Shown: positions 17,028 to 25,911 of the stretch, piece by piece
Numbering within the stretch: position 1 is the stretch's first letter
How the letters are laid out: the number at the start of each line of letters is the position of its first letter
Assembly (NCBI RefSeq): GCF_001499965.1
Contig: NZ_LQIT01000008.1
Span: 62,001-126,000, forward strand
Source: Mycobacterium sp. GA-2829
GTDB lineage: Bacteria; Actinomycetota; Actinomycetes; Mycobacteriales; Mycobacteriaceae
Direction of reading: 5' to 3'
DNA length: 64,000 nucleotides
The notes under the pieces: model-generated
The model's input: the letters and a program-made list of their open reading frames with translations, nothing else
What the model was told of the DNA's origin: nothing
The model's database searches: none
Position numbers and translations under genes: made by a program

Positions 17028-17593
17028 TCGACTCGCGGCCGGATGAACACACCCTGCGCCTCGACGGTGGTCTGGTCCGCGCACACGATGCGGCCGCGAG
17101 CGTAGGTCTTGCGGCCGCTTTCGTGTTCCACCCACGCTTCGGCCCGCAGCCGGCCCAGCGGGGTCGGCCGGACGTAGCGCAACTGCAGGGTCCCGGTGAA
17201 CGCAGGCGCGCCCGGCTGGTGCGCGGTCGCGCCGAGCAGGTGGTCGAGGATCAGTGAGCACACCCCGCCGTGCACGTGCCCGACCGGCCCTTCGTACGCC
17301 GCACCGAGGTCGACCTCGCTGCTGACCAGTCCGTCGGCGTCGCGATGGACCACCAGCGGCGGGGCGATCGCGTTCCGCTGCCCGATGAGGACGTTGCCGC
17401 GGGGTGCGCTGCTGCCGTCGGGGCCGGTGCGAACTCCATAGGGGCCCGGCATCATTCGCTCGCCGAGGATGTCGAGCGCCGCCGCGACGTGGGCGTGTGC
17501 GGCCGCGAGGCTCTCGGAGTCCACCTCGGTGCGGATCACCGCGTCGATCAGCGACCGGACCGATGCGGTCAACGGTTCGTGCGGATCGGTCAC
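17024..17593 (-). CDS. Hotdog-fold acyl-CoA thioesterase (PaaI/4HBT family)
   Basis: This 189-residue protein has a hotdog domain in its second half: GPVGHVHGGVCSLILDHLLGATA carries the HGG motif of the central helix, followed by TGTLQLRYVRPTPLGRLRAEAWVE strands. The family hydrolyses acyl-CoA thioesters. It overlaps the upstream dehydrogenase gene by ATGA, so the two form one operon. In this setting it may release or proofread steroid-derived acyl-CoA, which is inference only. Confidence 0.82.
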   Translation of the reverse strand: MTDPHEPLTASVRSLIDAVIRTEVDSESLAAAHAHVAAALDILGERMMPGPYGVRTGPDGSSAPRGNVLIGQRNAIAPPLVVHRDADGLVSSEVDLGAAYEGPVGHVHGGVCSLILDHLLGATAHQPGAPAFTGTLQLRYVRPTPLGRLRAEAWVEHESGRKTYARGRIVCADQTTVEAQGVFIRPRVD

Positions 17594-19149
17594 CGCGGCT
17601 CCGCGGCGGCCATGTCCAGCGCGGCGAGGTGGCTGAACAACAGCGAGGCGCCGATCGGGTTGCCGCCGCCGGGGTAGGTGGTGCCGCTGACGGCGGCCAT
17701 GGTGTTACCCGCCGCGTAGAGGCCCGGGATCGGCCGGTCGGAGGTGTCGAGGACACGGCCGCAGGTGTCGGTGCGCAGCCCGCCCTTGGTACCGAGGTCG
17801 GAGACGCCGAACGCCGCGGCGTGGAAGGGCGGCCGCTCGATCGACACCAGCGGGAGTTCCCCGCCGGAGAACGCCCGGTCGTACGGTTCGTCACCGCGAC
17901 CGAAGTCGGTGTCGCGGCCGGCGGCGACCATGGCGTTGAACCGGTCGACGGTCGCGATCAGCGCGTCCGGGGGCACCCCGATCAACGCGGCCAGACCCTC
18001 GAGGGTGTCGGCGGTGTGCCAGAGCCCCGCGCTCTCGTACCGTTCGGTGTCGACCATCGCGACGTTGGTGGCCTTGACCGGCGGCACCGTGCCCTCGCGG
18101 TCGTCGTACACCATCCAGAACGGCAGACGCGCTGTATCGCAGGCGATCTCGTCGAGGACAGCGCGGCCGAGCCGGTCGTACGGCGCGGATTCGTTGACGA
18201 ACCGCTCGCCGCGCTGGTTGACGAAGATGCCGCCGGTGAACCAGAGCGCGAACGCCGACCGCCCGTCGGGATGGGTCAGCCCGGGCGACCACCATGCCTG
18301 GTCCATGAGGTCGGTGACCGCGCCGACTCGCAGCGCGGCCCGGTGGCAGGCGCCGGTGTTGCCCGGGCACCCCATCGTGTCCTCGGAACGCCCGGGAACA
18401 CCCCAGTTCTCGCGCATCTCGGGATTCTGTTCGAATCCGCCCGCGGCCAGCAGCACACCGCGGCGCGCACGGATCCTGACCGGCACACCGTCACGGTCGA
18501 CCACGGCGCCGACCACTGCACCGCCGTCCTCGATGAGGTCGACCAGCGGTGCCTCCAGATACATTCGCGCGTGCGGGAATTCGGCGATACCGGCCAGGAA
18601 TCGGCCGATCAGGGCCCGTCCACCGGTCAGCAGATCGGGAGCGGGATGGCCGAGCCGCTCGGTGTCCAGCGGTCCGCGGATCCGCGCCGCGAGCGGTCCG
18701 AGCTCTGCGGCGGGCAGCGGTACCGGCACGATGTGCCTGCGGCCGTCGGCGCGGGCGTGTTCGACCGCGCCGTAGTAGTCCGGCCAGGGCAGTTCGGTGA
18801 ACCGGAAGTGGTCGTCGACCTCGAGGTACTCGATGAGCCGGGCGCCGCCCAGCACGTAGGTGCGTTGCAGGTCGTACGGCGTGCGGTCGCCGACGACCCC
18901 GTGGAAGTAGGCGAGCGCATCCTCGGGGGTGTCGTCGACACCGTGGCGGCGGACCACCGGGTTGCAGGGGAACCACATCCCGCCGCCGCCGGAGTACGCG
19001 GTGGTCCCGCCGAACTGCGCGGTCGCTTCGACCAACGCGACGGTCAGTCCTTCGCGCGCAGCCGTGTAGGCGCCCGCGACCCCGCCGCCGGAGCCGACGA
19101 CGACGACGTCGACCTCCTCATCGAACTGAGGCACGTCGAATGCAGCCAT
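17590..19149 (-). CDS. FAD-dependent 3-ketosteroid delta-1-dehydrogenase family protein (KstD-type)
   Basis: This 519-residue flavoprotein has a dinucleotide motif VVGSGGGVAGAYTA near residue 18, GGTTAYSGGGGMWFP and GIFVNQRGERFVNES. The C-terminal ALYAAGNTM-like segment ends in GTTYPGGGNPIGAS; the Tyr-Pro-Gly-x-Gly is the active-site motif of true KstD enzymes. The family removes hydrogens from C1-C2 of 3-ketosteroids. ATG 19149 follows GGGAGG by 8 bases. The divergent neighbour is a PadR regulator. A TSAnCGGRA element (19191-19201) lies 41 bases upstream. Confidence 0.85.
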   Translation of the reverse strand: MAAFDVPQFDEEVDVVVVGSGGGVAGAYTAAREGLTVALVEATAQFGGTTAYSGGGGMWFPCNPVVRRHGVDDTPEDALAYFHGVVGDRTPYDLQRTYVLGGARLIEYLEVDDHFRFTELPWPDYYGAVEHARADGRRHIVPVPLPAAELGPLAARIRGPLDTERLGHPAPDLLTGGRALIGRFLAGIAEFPHARMYLEAPLVDLIEDGGAVVGAVVDRDGVPVRIRARRGVLLAAGGFEQNPEMRENWGVPGRSEDTMGCPGNTGACHRAALRVGAVTDLMDQAWWSPGLTHPDGRSAFALWFTGGIFVNQRGERFVNESAPYDRLGRAVLDEIACDTARLPFWMVYDDREGTVPPVKATNVAMVDTERYESAGLWHTADTLEGLAALIGVPPDALIATVDRFNAMVAAGRDTDFGRGDEPYDRAFSGGELPLVSIERPPFHAAAFGVSDLGTKGGLRTDTCGRVLDTSDRPIPGLYAAGNTMAAVSGTTYPGGGNPIGASLLFSHLAALDMAAAEPR

Positions 19150-19190
19150 GCGTCGAGCCTCCCGTTCCGCCGCACCACCCGGCAAGTGCT

Positions 19191-19201
19191 GGTCCCGATC
19201 A
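19191..19201 (-). promoter_or_regulatory. Shared operator element, site 1 (FAD dehydrogenase/PadR)
   Basis: Minus-strand TGATCGGGACC is preceded by ATCC, making the imperfect dyad YCC-N7-GGR. It lies 41 bases from the dehydrogenase start and 48 from the PadR start. A TACGCT hexamer sits at -12 of the PadR GTG. Confidence 0.5.
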
Positions 19202-19249
19202 GTGGATCACACGAAGTCGCTGGTCACGGCGCGTTGATACGCTGGGTAA

Positions 19250-19915
19250 GTGAAATCCGCCGACGGCCCCAACGTGACCGCCACCGGTTGGGCACTGCTC
19301 GGCGTCCTGTCCTACCAGGACGAACTCACCGGCTACGACATGAAGAAGTGGACCGAGTGGAGTCTGCGGTTCTTCTACGGCAGCCCCGCCTACAGCCAGA
19401 TCTACACCGAACTCAAGAAGCTCGAGAACATCGGTCTGGTGACATCGCGCGTCGAGAGCGACGGCGGTGCCCGCAGTAAGCGGCTCTACAAGATCACCCC
19501 GGCCGGTCTGGACGCGCTGCGGGACTGGGCCGACGAGGGGGCGGTCGATCCGCCGCAGCTCAAACACAATCCGTTGCTGCGGGTGACGTTCGGGCATCTG
19601 ACGAATCCGCGCCGGCTCAAGCAAATCATGCAGGACCACGTCGCGTACGCCGACCGGATGCAGCGGGAGGCGGCGCTCGACGCGCGGTGGGCCGAGGTGG
19701 AGCCGGCATGGGCGTACGGTCGCGTGGCCCTGAAGTGGGCGGAGCGTTACTACGCCGCCGAACGCGAGATGGCTCTCGAGGTCATCAAGGACATCGACGA
19801 GGCCGAGGAGGCGTTCGCCAAGGCGTCCGCGGAGGCCAGTCAGCGCACCCCACCGATGTCCCGGGACTACTGGTACGAGATCGAGCGCAAGGTGCAGGCC
19901 GAAGAGGGCGAGTAG
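19250..19915 (+). CDS. PadR-family transcriptional regulator
   Basis: This 221-residue protein has an N-terminal winged helix (residues 8-85: ATGWALLGVLSYQDELTGYDMKKWTEWSL...YSQIYTELKKLENIGLVTSRVE...KRLYKITPAGLDALRDW) and a C-terminal coiled-coil dimerisation domain (Vir-type PadR). Such regulators usually bind a small effector and leave DNA. It is divergent from the KstD-type gene and upstream of the OYE gene, so it is a good candidate for control of this cluster. The GTG at 19250 appears leaderless (TACGCT at -12). Confidence 0.87.
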   Translation: MKSADGPNVTATGWALLGVLSYQDELTGYDMKKWTEWSLRFFYGSPAYSQIYTELKKLENIGLVTSRVESDGGARSKRLYKITPAGLDALRDWADEGAVDPPQLKHNPLLRVTFGHLTNPRRLKQIMQDHVAYADRMQREAALDARWAEVEPAWAYGRVALKWAERYYAAEREMALEVIKDIDEAEEAFAKASAEASQRTPPMSRDYWYEIERKVQAEEGE

Positions 19916-19921
19916 TTCCGG

Positions 19922-19932
19922 TGAGCGGACGG
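19922..19932 (+). promoter_or_regulatory. Shared operator element, site 2 (OYE gene)
   Basis: TGAGCGGACGG is preceded by TTCC (19916-19919). It lies 40 bases before ATG 19973, and TAGAAC occupies -12 to -7 of that ATG, so the transcript is probably leaderless. Confidence 0.5.
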
Positions 19933-19972
19933 GCGGTCCGCCGTGGCGCCCGGCCGCTGCTAGAACCGACGC

Positions 19973-21199
19973 ATGGGGCGTGACGCGGCGCAGGCCGATA
20001 CCAGGGTCGACCCGCTGCAACCGGCGATGCTCGGACCCGTGCGGCTACGCAACCGCATCATCAAGGCGGCCACCTCGGAGGGCAGGTCGCCCGACGGTCT
20101 GGTCACCGACGACCTGATCGACTTCCACCGGCGCTTCGCCGACGGCGGCGTCGGGATGACCACCGTCGCGTACTGCACGGTGGCCGACGATGCCGCGAGC
20201 GCACCCGGTCAGATCCTGATGAGCCGGCGGGCGGTGCCGGGTCTGCGCGCCCTCGCCGACGCCGTGCACGAGGCGGGGGCGGCGGTTTCCGCGCAACTCG
20301 GCCACGGCGGGGTGGTCGCCACCCGCAAGGTCAACAAGGTCACCCCGAAGGCGCCGAGCCGATTCGTCAACCCCCAGTCCTTCGACTACTGCCGCCCGAT
20401 CACCCGCGACGAGATCCACACGGTCACCGACCAATTCGGCGATGCGGCCCAGGTCGCGGTCGACGCCGGGTTCGACGCGGTGGAGTTGCACCTCGGTCAC
20501 CTGTACCTGCCGAGCTCGTTCCTCAGCCCGCTGATGAACCGGCGCAAGGACGAGTACGGCGGCAGCATCGACAATCGTGCGCGCTTCGTCCGTGAGATCG
20601 CCCGCCGGGTCCGCGAGGTCGTCGGCACCCGCATCGCCGTCATCGCCAAACTCAGCATGGAGGATGGAAAGCGGGGCGGGATCGCGCTGACCGAATCGCT
20701 GCGCGTGGTCCAGCTGCTCGACGCCGACCGCAATCTCGACGCGATCGAACTCACCCAGGGCTCTTCGGTGTTCAAACCGATGTACCTGTTCCGTGGGGAC
20801 ACCCCCGTCGACGAGTTCGCGGCCGTGATGCCGCCGCCGATGAACCTCGGGGTGCGGATGGTGGGAAAATTGGCGCTCGGCACCTACCCCTACCACGACC
20901 TCTACATGCTCGACTCGGCGCGACAGTTCGTGCCGGTCGTGCAGCACACCCCGCTGATCCTGCTCGGCGGCATCACCACGCGCGAGCACATGCAGCAGGC
21001 GATGGACGAGGGCTTCGGCTTCGTCGCGATGGGCCGGGCCCTGCTGCGAGAACCGGATCTGGTCAACCAGATTCGCGAACAACCGGCCAAACGCAGCCTC
21101 TGCAACCACAACAACAAGTGCATGGTCACGGTGTTCGGCAGGACCCATTGCGTCCTCGATCCGGTCCAGCGGTACGGGCCCGCGGAGAGCCGCGCGTGA
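19973..21199 (+). CDS. Old-yellow-enzyme family NADH:flavin oxidoreductase
   Basis: This 408-residue TIM-barrel flavoprotein has PAMLGPVRLRNRIIKAATSEG at the N-terminus, AQLGHGGVVATR, AGFDAVELHLGHLYLPSSFLSPLMNRRKDEYGGSIDNRARF (the family signature with substrate-binding His) and GFGFVAMGRALLREPDL (phosphate-binding). FMN-dependent OYEs reduce activated C=C bonds; in steroid clusters they may act on enones. The C-terminal CNHNNKC and HC retain Cys residues of the dienoyl-CoA reductase type, but the second FAD domain is missing. It overlaps the next gene by GTGA. Confidence 0.87.
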   Translation: MGRDAAQADTRVDPLQPAMLGPVRLRNRIIKAATSEGRSPDGLVTDDLIDFHRRFADGGVGMTTVAYCTVADDAASAPGQILMSRRAVPGLRALADAVHEAGAAVSAQLGHGGVVATRKVNKVTPKAPSRFVNPQSFDYCRPITRDEIHTVTDQFGDAAQVAVDAGFDAVELHLGHLYLPSSFLSPLMNRRKDEYGGSIDNRARFVREIARRVREVVGTRIAVIAKLSMEDGKRGGIALTESLRVVQLLDADRNLDAIELTQGSSVFKPMYLFRGDTPVDEFAAVMPPPMNLGVRMVGKLALGTYPYHDLYMLDSARQFVPVVQHTPLILLGGITTREHMQQAMDEGFGFVAMGRALLREPDLVNQIREQPAKRSLCNHNNKCMVTVFGRTHCVLDPVQRYGPAESRA

Positions 21200-21636
21200 G
21201 GCGCGCACTGCTGGGCGTGGCGCTCACGCTGACCGCGGTGCTGTGGCCGGCGTCGGCGCAGGCCGAGACGCCCTACGGGAACTTCGAGATGCAGATCCAG
21301 GGCCGCTACGACTTCCACACCTGGCTGTGGGCGGTGTCCCGGTGCCAGCCGGAGGGGGAGTGCCTGCGCGTCCAGGCCATCGCCCAACCCGTCGCCAGGG
21401 CATTCCCGTTCCGCGCCGACGCGCACTTGGCCGACGGCCAGTACACCATGACCGTCGACGTCCCCGAGGGATTGCGCTGCGGCAACGTCTATTACGGCCC
21501 CGTCATCCCGACCCGCGATGTGTACACCTGGGATGCGGTGACCCGCTCCGGAACAGTGGCCTCGTCGTTCGCCGCCGGATGCGACGGCGCGCCCGGGGGC
21601 ACGTTCACCTACCCGTTCCGGCTGGTTCGCCTGTAG
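21196..21636 (+). CDS. Small secreted protein, possible paralogue of 14902-15405
   Basis: This 146-residue protein has a clear signal peptide (ALLGVALTLTAVLWPASAQA) and a mature domain with four Cys (SRCQPEGECLR, LRCGNVYYGPVI, AAGCDGAPGG) ending GTFTYPFRLVRL. That ending matches MPFKLVKL of the secreted protein next to mceF. GTG 21196 overlaps the OYE stop. Being cotranscribed with a cytoplasmic flavoprotein suggests an envelope role in the same substrate's handling, but no function is known. Confidence 0.75.
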   Translation: MRRALLGVALTLTAVLWPASAQAETPYGNFEMQIQGRYDFHTWLWAVSRCQPEGECLRVQAIAQPVARAFPFRADAHLADGQYTMTVDVPEGLRCGNVYYGPVIPTRDVYTWDAVTRSGTVASSFAAGCDGAPGGTFTYPFRLVRL

Positions 21637-21646
21637 AAAGCTCTGC

Positions 21647-22498
21647 ATGCGAATCGGATTGTCGACGCCGGTGGTCGTGCAGGTGCCCGGGGTGGCGTCG
21701 GAGTGGGAACGCGACGCGGGGATCCAGGAACTGCAGACCATCGCCGAGACCGCCGACGCGCTCGGTTTCGACTTCCTGACCTGTTCGGAGCATGTCGCGG
21801 TGCCCGCGGCCGACGCCGAGGAGCGAGGCGCCGTCTACTGGGATCCGCTCGCCACGCTGGGGTTCCTGGCGGCCTGCACCTCGCGGATCCGGTTGGCGAC
21901 ATCGGTGCTCGTGCTCGGCTACCACCACCCGCTGGAGATCGCCAAACGGTACGGCACCCTCGACCGGGTCAGCGGCGGCCGGCTGACGCTCGGTGTCGGG
22001 GTGGGTTCGCTGGCCGCCGAATTCGAGCTTCTCGGTGCGGAATTCGATGATCGCGGCCGCCGCGCGGACGATGCGCTCCGTGCCCTGCGGGTCTCGCTGT
22101 CGACGCCGCGGCCCGCCTACGACGGCGAGTTCCACCGCTACGACTCCGTGGTCGTCGACCCGTGCGCGGTGCAGCCCCGGGTGCCGATCTGGGTGGGTGG
22201 GCGCACCCGGCGGTCGTTGCGCCGGGCCGTGGAGCTGGGCGACGGGTGGATGCCGTTCGGGCTGCGCGGCGAGGACTTGGTAGGCATGCTCGCCGCGGTC
22301 GAGGTGTCCGCGGGCTTCGACGTCGTCCTCCCGGCCGGACCGCTCGACCCGTCGGACCATCCGGACCGGGCCGCGCGGCGGCTCGAGGCGCTGCGCGATC
22401 TCGGCGCGACCGCCGTGACCGTCACGCTGTCGGCGACGTCGGCCGCCCACTATCGCGACCAACTCGAGGCGCTGCGCGCGGTCGCCGATGCCCTCTAG
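21647..22498 (+). CDS. LLM-class (F420-type) flavin-dependent oxidoreductase
   Basis: This 283-residue luciferase-like TIM barrel has FDFLTCSEHVAVP, TSRIRLATSVLVLGYHHPLEIAKRYGTLDRVSGGRLTLGVGVGS and PIWVGGRTRRSLRRAVELGDGWMPFG, standard motifs of the TIGR03619-like mycobacterial F420 family. It probably uses coenzyme F420 rather than FMN, based on family habits. It lies 10 bases after the secreted protein gene and convergently abuts the SDR at 22499. Confidence 0.85.
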   Translation: MRIGLSTPVVVQVPGVASEWERDAGIQELQTIAETADALGFDFLTCSEHVAVPAADAEERGAVYWDPLATLGFLAACTSRIRLATSVLVLGYHHPLEIAKRYGTLDRVSGGRLTLGVGVGSLAAEFELLGAEFDDRGRRADDALRALRVSLSTPRPAYDGEFHRYDSVVVDPCAVQPRVPIWVGGRTRRSLRRAVELGDGWMPFGLRGEDLVGMLAAVEVSAGFDVVLPAGPLDPSDHPDRAARRLEALRDLGATAVTVTLSATSAAHYRDQLEALRAVADAL

Positions 22499-23296
22499 TC
22501 ACATGTGGGTGCCGCCGTCGACCCGCACCTCGGTGCCGGTGACGAAGAACGCGTCGGGGGAGCCGAGCATCGCCACCACCGACGCGACGGCGGACGGGTC
22601 GGCGAACATCGCACCGCCGTCGATGGCCAGCATCGGCTGCAGTCTGGCGAACAGCGCGTAGTCGGCGTCGTCGGGCAGCCCGGGGCCCACGCTCTGCCGG
22701 GCCTTACCGGTGCCGTCGGTCATCCCCGACGAGATCGAGCCCGGCTGAACGCAATTGAAGCGGATACCGTCCTTGGCGAACTCCAGCGCCAGCGTGTGCG
22801 TCATCGAGAGGATGCCGCCCTTGGAGGCGGCGTAGGCCGACATGTACGGATGGCCGAACTGCGCCGAGGTCGAGCTGAAGTTGACCACCGCCGGGCCGTT
22901 TCCTGCGCGCAGCGCGGGGATCGCCTCCCGGGTGACCAGGAATGTGCCGACGAGGTTCACCCGCAGCACCCGCTCGAAATCAGCCAGCGTGGTCTGTTCC
23001 AGGCGTGCCGACCGCAGGATCCCCGCCACGTTGACCAGCGTGTCGAGCCCGCCGAGGGTGCCGACGGCCTCGGCCACCCCGGCGCGCACCGAGTCCTCGC
23101 CCCCGACATCCATGACCACCGTGGTCAACCGGTCGGACCGCGCCTTGTCCACGGTGTCGGCCAGGCCGGCCTCGCTGATGTCGGTGGCGACCACGTGGCC
23201 GCCCTCGTCGAGGATGCGCAGCACGCACGCCTGCCCGATCCCCGAGCCGCCGCCGGTGATCAGCACGCGACGGTCGGTGTAACGCGAGACGGTCAT
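22499..23296 (-). CDS. Short-chain dehydrogenase/reductase
   Basis: This 265-residue classical SDR has TGGGSGIG at residues 14-21, ATDIS (Asp for NAD preference), a variant NVAG motif, the catalytic segment SSTSAQFGHPYMSAYAASKGG (Ser, Tyr, Lys) and the C-terminal TGTEVRVDGGTHM. It is downstream of a KstD-type gene on the same strand with a 9-base gap, so it is likely cotranscribed and may oxidise or reduce a steroid hydroxyl. Confidence 0.87.
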   Translation of the reverse strand: MTVSRYTDRRVLITGGGSGIGQACVLRILDEGGHVVATDISEAGLADTVDKARSDRLTTVVMDVGGEDSVRAGVAEAVGTLGGLDTLVNVAGILRSARLEQTTLADFERVLRVNLVGTFLVTREAIPALRAGNGPAVVNFSSTSAQFGHPYMSAYAASKGGILSMTHTLALEFAKDGIRFNCVQPGSISSGMTDGTGKARQSVGPGLPDDADYALFARLQPMLAIDGGAMFADPSAVASVVAMLGSPDAFFVTGTEVRVDGGTHM

Positions 23297-23305
23297 GAGT
23301 CCTCC

Positions 23306-25015
23306 TCAGCCGGCGTCCGCGGCGTCCTGTGCGGCAATGTAGCCGTACACCAGGCCCTGCGCGATGGTCGCGCCCGCGCCCGGATACGTCGCGCCGAACG
23401 CGTTGGCGGCGGTGTTGCCGATCGCGTACAGACCCTCGACCGGTGTACCGTCCTCCCGCACGACACGCGCCCGCTCGTCGGCGCGCAGACCGCCGCACGT
23501 GCCGAGGTCGGACAGCACCATCTTCACCGCGTAGAACGGCCCGCGCTCCAGCGCGCGCAGGTTCGGATTGGGGGTGACGGTGAGGTCGCCGTAGTACCGG
23601 TCATAGGCGCTGCGGCCGCGTTCGAAGTCGCAATCCTGTCCGGCGTGCGCCATTTCGTTGAACCGCTCGACGGTGCCCGCGAACCGCGCGTCCGGCACCC
23701 CCATCTTGCGTCCGAGCTCGGCCAGGTCGTCGGCGCGGTGGGCGATGCCCGCGGCATACCAGGCCTTCGGAATCGCCATGCGCGGGAACAGCTCCGCGGC
23801 GAAGACGTAGCTGTTGCGGTACTGCTGGTCGAATACGATCCACATCGACTCGACGGGGTTGCCCGCCCGTTCGCGTTCGAGGATCCGCTGCCCGAACGAC
23901 ATGTAGTCGCACGATTCGTTGACGAACCGCTCACCGGTCTGGTCGACGATCAGCGAACCCGGCAGCGACCGTTCGGCGAGCATCACCTTCGGATCGCCAC
24001 CCGGAAGCGCGGCCACCGCCGGGAACCACCACGACTGGTCCATGAGATCGATTGCGGCGCCGAGGTCTTGGGCGACCCGGATGGCGTCGCCGGTGTTGGT
24101 GTCCGCGCCGAGGCTGGCGTGCTCGCCCAGCCGCTCGGACTGGAACTTCCACCGCATGTCCATGTGGTGGTCGAATCCGCCCGCGGCCAGCACCACGCCG
24201 CGGCGTGCGGTCACGGTGACCTCACGCCCGAGGTGGTCGACGACGGCGCCGGTGACCCGTCCATCGTCGTCGCTGACCAGGCTCTGCAGCGCGGTCTCGG
24301 TCCAGACGGGGATTCCGGCCCGCAGGACGCCGGCGAACAGGCCCGCCGCCAGCGCCTGACCACCTGCGGCGTATCGGCGCCCGAGCAACAAACCACCGAC
24401 ACCCTGCCCAAGCCGTCTGGCCACCAACGGGATTCCCTTGCGCGGCACCCGCGACATCAGGTTCAGCCAGCGGTAGTCGGCGCCGGTGGTGGGCATGGGG
24501 ATCTTCACCTCCATCACACCCGGCCGCAGCCTCGGCAGCTGCTCGCCCAGGACCGCGGTGTCCAGCGGCCTGCATTCGCAGGTGCGTCCCGCCGCCGAGC
24601 CACCGGGCCGTTCCGGGTGGTAGTCGGAGTACTCCCGCGCCCAGAACAGCCGCATCGGCGTGGTGCGGCGCAGCAGGTCGACGGTGGCGTCGACGTGGTC
24701 GAGGAAGGCTTTCGAGCGGGCCGCGGGCGCGGTGCCGTCGACCACGGCGTCGAGGTAGGTCGCGGCGCGCTGTGCGGTGTCGCCGCCGCCGGCACCGGCG
24801 ATGATGTCGCTGGCCGGGAACCACAGGGCGCCCCCGGACCGCGCCGTCGAACCGCCGACGTACTCGGACTTCTCGACGATCAGCACCGACAGGCCGCGCG
24901 CCTGCGCAGCCAGCGCCGCGCCCATCCCGGTGCCGGAGCCCACCACCAGTAGGTCGACGGTGGTGTCGTTGACGGGCAGTCCGCCGGGAATCGTGGCCGT
25001 ACGCGCAGATGTCAC
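23306..25015 (-). CDS. FAD-dependent 3-ketosteroid delta-1-dehydrogenase family protein (KstD-type)
   Basis: This flavoprotein of about 569 residues has VVGSGTGMGAALAAQ, GGSTARSGGALWFP, GSLIVDQTGERFVNESCDYMSFG and a C-terminal GATYPGAGATIAQGLVYGY holding the Y-P-G-x-G motif of KstD active sites. GTG 25015 is favoured because TAGCGT lies at -13 (leaderless-type -10) and the shared operator is 50 bases upstream. GTG 24973 is an alternative. The divergent gene is an SDR, and the following gene is another SDR. Confidence 0.87.
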   Translation of the reverse strand: MTSARTATIPGGLPVNDTTVDLLVVGSGTGMGAALAAQARGLSVLIVEKSEYVGGSTARSGGALWFPASDIIAGAGGGDTAQRAATYLDAVVDGTAPAARSKAFLDHVDATVDLLRRTTPMRLFWAREYSDYHPERPGGSAAGRTCECRPLDTAVLGEQLPRLRPGVMEVKIPMPTTGADYRWLNLMSRVPRKGIPLVARRLGQGVGGLLLGRRYAAGGQALAAGLFAGVLRAGIPVWTETALQSLVSDDDGRVTGAVVDHLGREVTVTARRGVVLAAGGFDHHMDMRWKFQSERLGEHASLGADTNTGDAIRVAQDLGAAIDLMDQSWWFPAVAALPGGDPKVMLAERSLPGSLIVDQTGERFVNESCDYMSFGQRILERERAGNPVESMWIVFDQQYRNSYVFAAELFPRMAIPKAWYAAGIAHRADDLAELGRKMGVPDARFAGTVERFNEMAHAGQDCDFERGRSAYDRYYGDLTVTPNPNLRALERGPFYAVKMVLSDLGTCGGLRADERARVVREDGTPVEGLYAIGNTAANAFGATYPGAGATIAQGLVYGYIAAQDAADAG

Positions 25016-25065
25016 CAGCGTGACGCTAGGGCGTGGACCGTCCGTCCAGCACCCGATTCGCCCGT

Positions 25066-25076
25066 TCAGCGGAACA
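25066..25076 (+). promoter_or_regulatory. Shared operator element, site 3 (divergent KstD-type/SDR)
   Basis: TCAGCGGAACA, with GCCC at 25060-25063 completing the dyad, is identical over 11 bases to sites 4 and 5. It lies 40 bases before the SDR ATG at 25117 and 50 bases from the KstD-type GTG at 25015. Confidence 0.55.
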
Positions 25077-25116
25077 CCCCGCGGGCGCCAGGAACGCACC
25101 GTGTTGGATCGGTGCC

Positions 25117-25911
25117 ATGACTGACCTCGACAAGTACGGGCCGTGGGCCGTCATCGCCGGCGGATCCGAGGGCGTGGGCGCCGAATTCGCACGCCAACTC
25201 GCCGCGGACGGCTTCAACCTGGTGCTGATCGCCCGCAAACCCGGACCGCTGGAGGAGACCGCCGCATCGTGCCGCGAACTCGGCGCCGAGGTGCGCACGC
25301 TGGCGCAGGATCTGCTCGACGATCAGGCCACCGCGCGGATCGTCGACGCGACCGCCGATGTCGAGGTGGGTCTGCTCATCTACAACGCGGGCGCCAGCAC
25401 GTGCAACGACCCGTTCCTCGACGCCGACCTGGCCGAGTGGCGCAAGATCATCGACCTGAACGTCACCCGCATGCTCGAGTTGACCCAGCACTTCGGCAGG
25501 TCGATGGTGGCGCGGTCACGGGGCGGCATCCTCCTCGTCGGATCGTTGTCCGGATACATGGGCTCGTCGCGGCACACGGTGTATGCGGGGGTGAAGGCAT
25601 TCGGCCGGATCTTCGCCGAGAGCCTCTGGGTGGAATTGCGCGAACAGGGTGTCGACGTCCTGGAACTGGTGCTCGGCGTGACCCGCACCCCGGCGATGGA
25701 GCGCGTGGGGCTGCGGTTCGACATCCCGGGTTTCGTGGTCAGCGATCCCGCCGACGTCGCCCGCGAGGGACTCGCCCACCTCGGTGACGGGCCGGTGCAC
25801 GTCGCGGGCGGCAACGCCGACCAGGCCGCCCGCAACAGCGGACCCGACCGCGCGACGATCGTGCTCGAATCGCACCTGGCGATCCAGCGGCTGATCGGGG
25901 CCAGACAATGA
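25117..25911 (+). CDS. Short-chain dehydrogenase/reductase
   Basis: This 264-residue SDR has AGGSEGVGAEFA (glycine motif), IARKPGPL (Arg, so perhaps NADPH), IYNAGAS and GSLSGYMGSSRHTVYAGVKAFGR with catalytic Ser-Tyr-Lys. It resembles the DltE/estradiol dehydrogenase-like group by its VLELVLGVTRTPAM segment. ATG 25117 was chosen from the leaderless spacing; upstream codons read as promoter DNA. It overlaps the next gene by ATGA and starts a five-gene rightward run. Confidence 0.85.
   Translation: MTDLDKYGPWAVIAGGSEGVGAEFARQLAADGFNLVLIARKPGPLEETAASCRELGAEVRTLAQDLLDDQATARIVDATADVEVGLLIYNAGASTCNDPFLDADLAEWRKIIDLNVTRMLELTQHFGRSMVARSRGGILLVGSLSGYMGSSRHTVYAGVKAFGRIFAESLWVELREQGVDVLELVLGVTRTPAMERVGLRFDIPGFVVSDPADVAREGLAHLGDGPVHVAGGNADQAARNSGPDRATIVLESHLAIQRLIGARQ

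Noticed and set aside
22505..24952. 815-codon plus-strand frame opposite the SDR and KstD-type genes
   Set aside because: A mirror of real genes on the other strand with no recognisable domain; such long open frames are common by chance at this GC content.
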